From Clostridiaceae bacterium (GTDB taxonomy: Bacteria; Bacillota; Clostridia; Acetivibrionales; DUMC01), in the NCBI GenBank assembly GCA_012512865.1, contig JAAZDH010000063.1, forward strand, positions 1 through 14,001: a stretch of DNA of 14,001 bases. Reading direction: 5' to 3'. Below are positions 1 through 6,884 of the stretch, one piece after another; position 1 is the first letter of the stretch, and every line of letters begins with the position of its first letter. The notes under the pieces were generated by a model that saw only the letters and a list, made by a program, of their open reading frames with translations, made no database searches and was not told the origin of the DNA. Position numbers and translations under genes: made by a program.

Positions 1-38
1 AGTTTGAGGGGAAGCAGAAATGCGGAACCTTCAAATAT

Positions 39-950
39 ATGAAAATCAAGCTCTCCGACTTTTCGAGAGCGTACCTCATGGTAAAACGAGGTGATCATCC
101 GTGCATCGGCCAGTGGGCGCTTCCAGGCGGTTTTGTCAATATTGATGAAAATCTTGATGATGCGGCCTTAAGAGAATTGAGGGAGGAAACAGGCCTCGAC
201 AATATATATCCGGAGCAGCTTTACACCTGGGGTGACGTTGGACGGGACCCGCGTACGAGGATTATCACCGTATCTTATTTGTCGCTCGTAAGTTCACCTG
301 TACCATCCGTTGCGGCCGGTGACGACGCGGACGATGCCAGGTGGATGAATGTTTTGCTCGAAAAATGCAGCACGAAAAAAATTTTTAGCGGCAATACCCT
401 CGTGTATGAAATCATATACAGGCTGGACCTTTCATGGGATGAAGAGGGGGCAGGTAATGAAGGCAAATCAGGTAAAAAAGAGGAATTGGAAAATAAAGAG
501 AAAGCAAGTCATGGGGAGGAATTGAGCAATAAAGGAGAACCAAGCAAAAAAGAGGACCCATGTGAAAATGGCAAGGTATATGCAGTTTTGAAAAAAGTAA
601 AAACTATCAAGGGAAAGGTTTCAACTACCAGGTGGGAAATAATGGAGTCAAATCAAATAGCCTTCGATCATGCAAAAATTATTGCATATGGAATTGAAAA
701 ACTCCGTGAAAAGATTTGGTATACGGATATAGCTTCTAAATTAATGCCGGAATTATTTACCCTGGCCGATCTCAAGCAGGTTTATGAGCTTATACTTGAC
801 ATGAAACTGGAAGGAGATTGGTTTAAGAAAAAAATTGCCGGCATCGTGATTGAAAGCGGTGAATATATAAAACATGACGGGAGCGTACAAGGGAATAAGC
901 ATGCAAGCTTGTTCAGGTTCAATCATGAATTTAATATTATGCAAGCATGA
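39..950 (+). CDS. Nudix hydrolase / NrtR-like Nudix regulator with C-terminal winged helix; N-terminus abnormal or cut
   Basis: A complete Nudix box (G-x5-E-x7-RE-x2-EE-x-G) lies at residues 31-53 (G31, E37, R45, E46, E49, E50), so metal-dependent pyrophosphohydrolase chemistry looks possible. Residues about 205-295 (AFDHAKII, then a YTDIASKL region and a terminal LFRFN) resemble the winged-helix half of NrtR-type regulators of NAD metabolism. A Lys/Glu-rich linker (about 134-179) separates the two halves and is longer than I would expect. The start is uncertain. The ATG at 39 has no SD, and its frame stays open to the window edge. A better SD-ATG pair (GAGGGG at 6-11, ATG at 20) lies in another frame and encodes MRNLQIYENQAL, which looks like the usual N-terminus of this family. 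The first beta-strand expected before VKRGDHP is missing. The fold is fairly sure; hydrolase versus regulator is undecided. Confidence 0.72.
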   Translation: MKIKLSDFSRAYLMVKRGDHPCIGQWALPGGFVNIDENLDDAALRELREETGLDNIYPEQLYTWGDVGRDPRTRIITVSYLSLVSSPVPSVAAGDDADDARWMNVLLEKCSTKKIFSGNTLVYEIIYRLDLSWDEEGAGNEGKSGKKEELENKEKASHGEELSNKGEPSKKEDPCENGKVYAVLKKVKTIKGKVSTTRWEIMESNQIAFDHAKIIAYGIEKLREKIWYTDIASKLMPELFTLADLKQVYELILDMKLEGDWFKKKIAGIVIESGEYIKHDGSVQGNKHASLFRFNHEFNIMQA

Positions 951-961
951 TTTAATATTAT
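920..961. repeat. Tandem micro-duplication across the stop codon of the Nudix gene
   Basis: Copy one (920-940) and copy two (942-961) share the core CATGA(A)TTTAATATTAT. They differ by one substitution and by one A missing from copy two. The first copy is read as coding sequence. In the second copy the reading frame meets TGA at 948-950, so the gene ends inside the duplication. Confidence 0.7.
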
Positions 962-1095
962 ATAATTATAGATGTTATGTAAGTATGTTAATAATTAGTG
1001 TTGTACAGTAAAAGGAGCTTATGTCGATGCTGTTATTACCAAATTAGGTATAGCTGTATAAACATTTACGATTTACCGCACAACACATATATAAG

Positions 1096-1125
1096 TTTAC
1101 ATAAATAAGGATTTATAAGTATAAG
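1096..1125 (+). promoter_or_regulatory. Candidate sigma-A promoter for the MBOAT gene
   Basis: TTTACA (1096-1101) and TATAAG (1120-1125) each match consensus at five of six positions, with an 18-bp spacer. This would place the transcript start near 1132, leaving a leader of about 35 nt before the TTG start at 1167. The surrounding DNA is AT-rich, so a chance match is possible. Confidence 0.4.
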
Positions 1126-1166
1126 CTGCTGAAATCCAGTAAAATAGTGCCGTAGGGGGTCTGTAC

Positions 1167-2633
1167 TTGCTTTTCAACTCGCTTGAATACTTGATATTTT
1201 ACCCGGTTATAACAATACTTTATTTTATCCTGCCCCATAAGGCCAGGTGGGCCTTGCTACTGGCAGGAAGCCTTTATTTTTACATGGCCTGGAAGCCTGA
1301 ATATGTAATTCTTATGCTGGCATCCATTTCGATTTCTTATATAACAGGGCTTAAAATGGGAAGCATCGGACAAAAGGAAAAAAGAAAAAAATATCTTTAC
1401 TTGAGCCTTTTTGTGAATTTAGGGCTGCTTGCGGCATTTAAATATTTCAATTTTTTCAATGAGTCGGCAAGATTGCTTTTTAACCGCTTGAATATACAAT
1501 ACAATGTGCCGGGGCTGGATGTCCTTTTGCCAATGGGTATATCATTTTATACCTTCCAGGCATTAAGCTATTCAATTGATGTTTACAGGGGACGAATAAA
1601 GCCCGAGAAGCATTTCGGGATATTTGCACTTTACGTGTCATTTTTCCCGCAGCTGGTTGCAGGTCCCATTGAAAGGGCAGACAGGCTGCTTCCGCAGTTT
1701 TATAACGAGAATAAATTTGATTATGACAGGGTAACGGCAGGACTTAAGATTATGGCCGGGGGTTTTTTCAAAAAGGTGGTAGTGGCCGACAGGCTGGGAG
1801 TGGCTGTCAGCGCCATATACAATAGCCCCGCTGAGCATAACAGTATCCAGTTCATCTTGGCAACGGTATTCTTTGCATTCCAGATTTTTTACGATTTTTC
1901 CGGCTACTCGGATATTGCAATAGGAAGCGCAAAAGTGATGGGCATTGACCTAATGAAGAATTTCGACAGGCCCTATTTTTCAAAGAGCATAGCCGAATTT
2001 TGGAGGAGGTGGCATATCTCTCTTTCTACCTGGTTTAAAGACTACCTTTATATTCCCCTGGGCGGAAACAGGGTTAGCAAACTGCGCAATTATTTCAACC
2101 TTTTCGTGACATTCTTAATTAGCGGATTGTGGCATGGGGCTAATTGGACTTTCCTGGTATGGGGTGCCCTCCACGGTGCGTTCTCCGTTACCGGAAGAGC
2201 CCTGTCCCCGCTGAAGCAAAAAGCTGCCGGGATTACCCGGCTTTATAAGCTTCCATCGATATACAATGCTGTCCGGGTGCTGTTCACCTTTTCCCTGGTT
2301 TCATTTGCCTGGATATTTTTCAGGGCAAACACCATAAGCGATGCACTCTACATAGTAAGCCACTTATTTTCCGACTTGGGGAAATCGACAAACTTTCAAT
2401 ACCTGGCAACTTCCGTGTCAAGCATGGGTTTGACGAAATTCCAGCTTACCATTACTATCCTCGGAATAATTGCAATAGAATCGGTCCACCTCCTGGAGAG
2501 GAAAAGGGATATGGTTGAATGGCTTTCAAGCAAGCCAGTAATTATAAGATGGGGCATTTACTCCATCCTGGTCACGGTAACTTTTTGGCTTGCTTTTAGT
2601 GAAACCAAGCAATTTATTTATTTCCAATTTTAA
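1167..2633 (+). CDS. MBOAT family membrane-bound O-acyltransferase (AlgI/PatA/DltB-like)
   Basis: This polytopic membrane protein is expected to move an acyl group, probably acetyl, across the membrane to an extracellular acceptor such as a polysaccharide. Hydrophobic segments run through the whole 488 residues, a normal length for AlgI-type proteins. The MBOAT core is clear: the motif around RRWHISLSTWFKDYLY has H283, and the LWHGANW motif has H323, the histidine usually taken as catalytic. The start is TTG at 1167. It is supported by a GGGGG SD at 1155-1159 with a 7-nt gap and by the family-typical beginning MLFNSLEYLIF. The SGNH-like gene 185 bp downstream on the same strand is the usual extracellular partner. 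The acceptor and the exact acyl group cannot be read from the sequence. Confidence 0.93.
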   Translation: MLFNSLEYLIFYPVITILYFILPHKARWALLLAGSLYFYMAWKPEYVILMLASISISYITGLKMGSIGQKEKRKKYLYLSLFVNLGLLAAFKYFNFFNESARLLFNRLNIQYNVPGLDVLLPMGISFYTFQALSYSIDVYRGRIKPEKHFGIFALYVSFFPQLVAGPIERADRLLPQFYNENKFDYDRVTAGLKIMAGGFFKKVVVADRLGVAVSAIYNSPAEHNSIQFILATVFFAFQIFYDFSGYSDIAIGSAKVMGIDLMKNFDRPYFSKSIAEFWRRWHISLSTWFKDYLYIPLGGNRVSKLRNYFNLFVTFLISGLWHGANWTFLVWGALHGAFSVTGRALSPLKQKAAGITRLYKLPSIYNAVRVLFTFSLVSFAWIFFRANTISDALYIVSHLFSDLGKSTNFQYLATSVSSMGLTKFQLTITILGIIAIESVHLLERKRDMVEWLSSKPVIIRWGIYSILVTVTFWLAFSETKQFIYFQF

Positions 2634-2818
2634 GAAAGCTCCTGCTTGAGAAAGCTTCCTGGAAAGAATGAAATAATAGGGCAGGAAGGATTGTAAAGAA
2701 GGCTGATAAAAAAGAGGAAGGCTGAAAAAAGAACAATAAGAAGGCTAATAAAAAGTGCAGCAAGAACGATAAAAGATGCAGCAAGAAGAGAGACAAGAAG
2801 GGTGGTTTGCAGTATTAA
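2634..2818 (+). repeat. Purine-rich degenerate repeat spacer between MBOAT and SGNH genes
   Basis: The plus strand from about 2690 to 2800 is almost all A and G. It holds diverged copies of two short units: AAGAAGGCTGATAAAAA-like (three copies, about 2696-2755) and GCAGCAAGAA-like (two copies, about 2757-2787). No convincing terminator or strong SD is visible, so the two flanking genes may be cotranscribed. A mini-ORF from ATG 2776 to TAG 2829 overlaps the next start but has no SD. The long minus-strand frame here is only the complement of the purine tract. Confidence 0.6.
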
Positions 2819-3877
2819 ATGAAGCTTAGAATTTTTATTTTCAAGGCAATATTGATAACGCTAATAGTACTTTTTCCTTTTTCCTTCATCAATTATATTA
2901 TTGACCCGTACCAGTTTTACAGGAAACCGACCCTGTACAAGCCCGTTTATTTCACCGACCAGCGCTACCAGAACCCGGGACTGGCAAGAAGCCAGGATTA
3001 CAGCATCGCATTTGTGGGGACAAGCATGAGCGATAATTTCCTGCATTCCTACGTGGAAGAAAAAATGGACAGGAAGATGGTAAGGCTTTCAATCATGGGG
3101 GGCTCAATGTATGAACAAAAGCTTACCGTTAACCTTGTCATAAATGCGAAAAAAGCTGGTACCATAATATGGGAATTAAATTACTATTCCTTCAGGGGGG
3201 GCACAAAAAGGGTGACGGAAACGGGAAGGGGCTTTCCCTATTATTTTTATGACGACAACCCGCTGACCGATCTTAAATACCTGTGTAATTTTGACACCCT
3301 TCTTAAGAGCTACTACATATTCCTTAATGAGTACAGGGGAAAGATGCATTACACAATGACACACAACCTGGAGATGCTGAATGCATGGTTTGCCGGGTCG
3401 AAATTTACCAGGGAAAATGTCATAAAGGATTGGAAGCTTGCCCAGGATGACCTGGAAAGGGCTAACCCTCAAGAATTTACATGGGACCAGCTAAAGGCAA
3501 ATGCGGATAAAAACCTTTTAACGGTGCTAAGAACAAACCCGGATATTGAATTCATACTATTTTATCCTCCTTTTTCAATAGTTGCCCATAAGTTCCTTGA
3601 TGGGAGAGGTTTATTTGATAATGAACTAAAACTAAAACAATATATATACGAAAATTGCAAGGATTTGAAAAATGTCCGGATTTACGATTTCCAGGATATA
3701 GAAGATATAATAGGCAACCTTGATAATTACAGGGACATGACCCATTATTCAAAGGAAATCAATGAATATATGATAGATTGTATTGTTTCGGGAAAGCATA
3801 CTGTCACCGATGAAAACATGGAGGATAAGCTTAAGAACTTGGAACAATTGGTAAGGGCGTTTTCAATCGCACTGTGA
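2819..3877 (+). CDS. Membrane-anchored SGNH/AlgX-like acyl-transfer partner of the MBOAT
   Basis: One hydrophobic segment at residues about 5-27 should act as an uncleaved signal anchor, placing the rest outside the cell. FVGTSMSDN at 65-73 fits an SGNH block I with S69 as the nucleophile. RDMTHYS near the C-terminus gives a D-x-x-H pair (D306, H309), the usual acid-base pair of this fold. Proteins of this kind sit beside MBOAT genes and are thought to pass the acyl group to the polymer or to help the MBOAT do so. The length of 352 residues is close to AlgJ/AlgX-type partners. The SD is weak (GGTGG about 13 nt upstream), so translation may depend on readthrough or coupling from the MBOAT transcript. 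The fold is inferred from these motifs alone. Confidence 0.75.
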   Translation: MKLRIFIFKAILITLIVLFPFSFINYIIDPYQFYRKPTLYKPVYFTDQRYQNPGLARSQDYSIAFVGTSMSDNFLHSYVEEKMDRKMVRLSIMGGSMYEQKLTVNLVINAKKAGTIIWELNYYSFRGGTKRVTETGRGFPYYFYDDNPLTDLKYLCNFDTLLKSYYIFLNEYRGKMHYTMTHNLEMLNAWFAGSKFTRENVIKDWKLAQDDLERANPQEFTWDQLKANADKNLLTVLRTNPDIEFILFYPPFSIVAHKFLDGRGLFDNELKLKQYIYENCKDLKNVRIYDFQDIEDIIGNLDNYRDMTHYSKEINEYMIDCIVSGKHTVTDENMEDKLKNLEQLVRAFSIAL

Positions 3878-3915
3878 TATAAAATATATATATGGAAATT
3901 ATGTTATTCATCCTC

Positions 3916-5586
3916 CTATCCAATAAACCCGGCAATCATCCTGTTGATTTCTTCCCTTTTGTGCAAAAGCCAACCGGCGTCCCTCGGGTATTTCTTGAAT
4001 GTGATGGGGTAGCCCAGCCCTTTTTCAAGGAGATTCACGGTTTCCTCGTACCCGGTGTGGCTTTCCAGCAACTTCAAGGTTCGCATGTCCTGGAGACCCT
4101 CGTAAAATACTTCAAACCTCAGGGACTCTAACGGCTTTTCGTCTTCACCCGGGTAAACCAGGAAGGCATCCCCGGAAGGGAAGGAATGGCTTGCATCGGT
4201 AACCTTGTACGGGTCGATTGGATAACGGGAAAGCAGTGAATACCAGAAGTTATAACCCCACTGGAGGAAACCCGCTATATTATACTTGTAAAGCTGCGTT
4301 CCCAGTATCCTGTTCCGGGCGGAGGGCATGTTGAAAAAGCGGTTTGATACTTCCTTGTATTGGCTGCAGCAGTAATAGGTCCACAGGTTCGGCACCTTGT
4401 TTTCCAGGAAGGGCTCAATGTGGTCCGTGGCAGGTATGGGATTCTTGACCAGGCCAGTCTCATAGAACTTGTAATCGGACAAAGCGTCAATTACGGGGAA
4501 TCCTTCTATGTAGGGATATATGGCGGAAGCGGCATTCTTGTAAGATTCGTAATGATCCATGTGCGGTTCGTCCGAAACGTGGAAATAAACACGGTCTTTA
4601 AGGTTGTGATGATTGATAAAATTAATTAATTCGGGAAGAAACTGGCTCAAAAAGCTCCTGTATTCTTTGCCCGAGGCATCCGTTTCCCACCCGAAAATGC
4701 GCTTGTATTCGCCATTCTTACAGGCCATTATTTTAGGTGCATGCTTGGCTCCCCACTGGGTGAAGAGGTGGGAAAGCTCGAAATACTTGATACCCACGGC
4801 CAGGCATATGTCGACCCAGCGTCTCAGCCTTTCGAACCCGAACTTGTAGGCAGCGCCCGCATGGTCCCTGCTGCAAACCTCCACATCTACCAGCTGTACG
4901 GTTGGTCTTTCGCTGCCAACATCAGTGTCCAGCGGGGGTGTGAAGAGGGGGGTTAAAATCATGCTAATACCGTGATTCACCGCGGTTTCCAGGTAGTTTT
5001 TTACTATTCTCCAGTACCTGTCGCTGAAAACTTCCGCATTATACCACGTGGAGAGGCAGTCCGTGTGAAACCATTGGGTATAGATTAATGATTGTTCCGG
5101 CAGGGAGGCATTGATGATTTCAAGCCTGAATTCGGCCTTGCCCAGTTCGTCACCGGACGGGGAGGTAAATGTTATTATTATGGGGTATATCCCGGCCTTT
5201 GCCATTCCTCCAGGTTTTACCGTAATCCACAAAGAACGCCATTGGAGGGGTACAAGCGGGGCACTTTCGTCTTTCAGCGGCAGCAGGATGTCAGGATACA
5301 GGCCAGGCGTGGTGCGAAGAACATAATCATCATGGTCGCCGTAACACGGGAATTCCGAGGGGGCAAGCCCAACCTTCCGGACCGTGATCCAACCGGATAA
5401 TTCGGATGATATGGTAATAACGGCGCTGCTTGACCTTACATCGTTCCACCTGTAAGCCACCTGGAAAGAATAAACTTCATTCAAAAGCATTGAGCCGACT
5501 TTCCACTCTAGAGCTTTAAGATCCTCGTCGGCAAACACCTTTTCAAGAGAACTGAGCAACCTGATTTCCAACTTTTCTGCTTGCAC
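3916..5586 (-). CDS. DUF4091 / GH123-like putative glycoside hydrolase
   Basis: The protein has a beta-rich N-terminal part and then a barrel-like half with VYFHVSDEPH (residues 357-366 of the longest frame). The adjacent D363-E364 pair matches the Asp-Glu pair used by GH123 N-acetylgalactosaminidases, and the C-terminal part with EVFYEGLQDMRTLKLLE is typical of DUF4091. No signal peptide is seen, so it is probably cytoplasmic, or exported in some other way. Two starts are possible. ATG at 5658 gives 580 residues, but its SD is weak. GTG at 5586 gives 556 residues, has GAGGGAGG at 5604-5597 with a 10-nt gap, and starts just before LEIRLLSSLEKVF, which looks like the natural beginning. I chose the GTG. 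The substrate is unknown. It converges with the SGNH gene, leaving only 38 bp between them. Confidence 0.82.
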   Translation of the reverse strand: MQAEKLEIRLLSSLEKVFADEDLKALEWKVGSMLLNEVYSFQVAYRWNDVRSSSAVITISSELSGWITVRKVGLAPSEFPCYGDHDDYVLRTTPGLYPDILLPLKDESAPLVPLQWRSLWITVKPGGMAKAGIYPIIITFTSPSGDELGKAEFRLEIINASLPEQSLIYTQWFHTDCLSTWYNAEVFSDRYWRIVKNYLETAVNHGISMILTPLFTPPLDTDVGSERPTVQLVDVEVCSRDHAGAAYKFGFERLRRWVDICLAVGIKYFELSHLFTQWGAKHAPKIMACKNGEYKRIFGWETDASGKEYRSFLSQFLPELINFINHHNLKDRVYFHVSDEPHMDHYESYKNAASAIYPYIEGFPVIDALSDYKFYETGLVKNPIPATDHIEPFLENKVPNLWTYYCCSQYKEVSNRFFNMPSARNRILGTQLYKYNIAGFLQWGYNFWYSLLSRYPIDPYKVTDASHSFPSGDAFLVYPGEDEKPLESLRFEVFYEGLQDMRTLKLLESHTGYEETVNLLEKGLGYPITFKKYPRDAGWLLHKREEINRMIAGFIG

Positions 5587-5685
5587 TATTTGAAAACCTC
5601 CCTCAGCATCGGCTTGATAACCTGCCCGTAAGATGCATATTGTACGGGGTGGACTCATGGACTTTGCTATCCTGATTTTTGAAAT

Positions 5686-5714
5686 ATTCTATCAAAAAAT
5701 GCTACTAAAATCAA
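5686..5714 (-). promoter_or_regulatory. Candidate sigma-A promoter for the DUF4091 gene
   Basis: Read on the minus strand, TTGATT (5714-5709) and TAGAAT (5691-5686) are separated by exactly 17 bp. Transcription would start near 5679. That gives a leader of about 93 nt to the GTG start, or 20 nt to the alternative ATG at 5658. Confidence 0.45.
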
Positions 5715-5811
5715 ACGAAATCATTTATAATTATAATCGTAGGCATAGGTGCAGGCATAGGCACAGGGTTTATTATTACAGGCACATAAAAAGTATATTG
5801 AAAATTATTAT

Positions 5812-5825
5812 ACGGGGGACGGTTC
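5812..5825 (+). repeat. Half copy of the 7914-7960 palindrome, lying on the ribosome-binding site
   Basis: ACGGGGGACGGTTC matches the arm ACGGGGACGGTTC of the hairpin at 7914-7960 except for one extra G. It ends immediately before the ATG at 5826, and its G run (5814-5818, 7 nt from the ATG) is the only SD-like sequence for that gene. No facing second arm is present here. Confidence 0.5.
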
Positions 5826-6773
5826 ATGGCCAGGTATGTGAAAGTGAGTACTATCGGGGGGAATTACCGTACTATACCCAAGGGAACTGGTAAGCAGGAA
5901 GCCGTGGAAAGAATGATTGAGTACTGGGAAGGAAAGTTACAGCAGGTATTGCCTGATAATCCCGATCTGATAGTTTTGCCGGAGGCATGTGACAGGTACC
6001 AGAACCATACTATTGAAGAGAGAATCCAATATTACAAAACAAGGAAAGACCAGGTATTAGAATTTTTTAAGGATGTAGCTAAAAAACATAACTGCTATAT
6101 TGCCTATTCAGCTGCAAGGGAAGTACCCGACGGGTCCTGGAGGAACTCTACGCAAATTATTGATAGAAGCGGCGAGGTTATTGGCATATACAATAAGAAT
6201 CATGTTGTCATAGAAGAAACCACCCGGGGCGGGATACTTTGCGGCAGGGAAGCGCCGGTTATCAAGTGTGATTTTGGTACGGTTGCTTGTGCAATATGTT
6301 TTGACCTTAATTTTGATGAAATACGGCTAAAGTATATAAGGCAAAAACCTGATATGATTCTTTTTTCTTCAATGTACCATGGGGGGCTTATGCAGGCATA
6401 TTGGGCTTATTCCTGCAGGGCACACTTCATAGGGAGCGTTACCGCTTTACCGTGTACGATAATTTCACCTGTTGGAGAAATACTTGCAAGCAGCACGAAC
6501 TATTTTGATTTTGCTACTCACACCATTAATCTTGACTGCCGTGTAATACACTTGGATTATAACCGTGAAAAGCTCCAGTTGATAAAAAATAAATATGGTT
6601 CCCGTTTCAAGGTATCAGACCCCGGCTATCTTGCTGCAGTGCTAATCTCGAGTGAAACCGATGAATTTACAATAGATGATATTGTAGACGAATTCAAGCT
6701 TGAACTGCTGGATAACTATATGGAAAGGTCTCTTGCCCACAGGCACAATCCAAAAAATATGGAAAGCATTTGA
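5826..6773 (+). CDS. Carbon-nitrogen hydrolase, nitrilase superfamily
   Basis: The nitrilase-fold Glu-Lys-Cys triad is visible in order: E53 in VLPEA, K124 in YNKNH and C158 in AICFD. An enzyme of this type hydrolyses an amide, carbamoyl or nitrile bond through a thioester on the cysteine. The length of 315 residues is normal for the superfamily, with a somewhat extended C-terminal tail. There is no signal peptide, so it should be cytoplasmic. The start is ATG at 5826 with a G-rich SD 7 nt upstream that lies in a palindrome half copy. It is divergent from the DUF4091 gene, with about 240 bp between the starts. The DUF4349 lipoprotein follows after 111 bp on the same strand. The substrate cannot be told; ureidopropionase, N-carbamoyl hydrolase or aliphatic amidase activity are all possible. 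Confidence 0.88.
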   Translation: MARYVKVSTIGGNYRTIPKGTGKQEAVERMIEYWEGKLQQVLPDNPDLIVLPEACDRYQNHTIEERIQYYKTRKDQVLEFFKDVAKKHNCYIAYSAAREVPDGSWRNSTQIIDRSGEVIGIYNKNHVVIEETTRGGILCGREAPVIKCDFGTVACAICFDLNFDEIRLKYIRQKPDMILFSSMYHGGLMQAYWAYSCRAHFIGSVTALPCTIISPVGEILASSTNYFDFATHTINLDCRVIHLDYNREKLQLIKNKYGSRFKVSDPGYLAAVLISSETDEFTIDDIVDEFKLELLDNYMERSLAHRHNPKNMESI

Positions 6774-6795
6774 TTTATTCCTGGTGGAATTATCA

Positions 6796-6882
6796 ATGAA
6801 GTTAATGCAAAAAAATTGATGCAGTGTAAAAGAGGTTGATGCGGTGTAAGGGAAGCTAATGCGAATAAAAAGGAGGTCATAG
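6796..6882 (+). repeat. 20-nt tandem repeats forming a chain of overlapping mini-ORFs
   Basis: Three units of exactly 20 nt (6816-6835, 6836-6855, 6856-6875) follow a partial unit at 6802-6815. Each carries an ATG and a purine-rich SD-like run. Because 20 is not a multiple of three, the units give four successive short frames: MKLMQKN (6796-6819), MQCKRG (6819-6839), MRCKGS (6839-6859) and MRIKRRS (6859-6882). The first three stops overlap the next ATG by one base (TGATG, TGATG, TAATG). The last unit supplies the AGGAGG SD of the lipoprotein gene. Whether any of these frames is translated is unknown. Confidence 0.55.
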
Positions 6883-6884
6883 GT

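Noticed and set aside
1012..1058. AAGGAG followed by ATG at 1021 and an 8-codon frame; a second frame reads GAYVDAVITKLGIAV
   Set aside because: Too short to support; the spacing is too tight for ATG 1021, and neither frame matches anything I recognise. A leader peptide or gene remnant remains possible.
2614..2796. Minus-strand 60-codon Leu/Phe-rich frame
   Set aside because: It is the complement of a purine-rich repeat and overlaps the end of the MBOAT gene; the composition is a by-product of the repeat.
4360..5400. Several plus-strand frames of 70-100 codons
   Set aside because: All lie opposite the well-supported DUF4091 gene and have no recognisable domain or SD.
5587..5658. ATG start at 5658 for the DUF4091 protein
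   Set aside because: It adds 24 residues without family resemblance and has a weak SD; GTG 5586 has GAGGGAGG. It is not excluded, because the predicted promoter would allow either.
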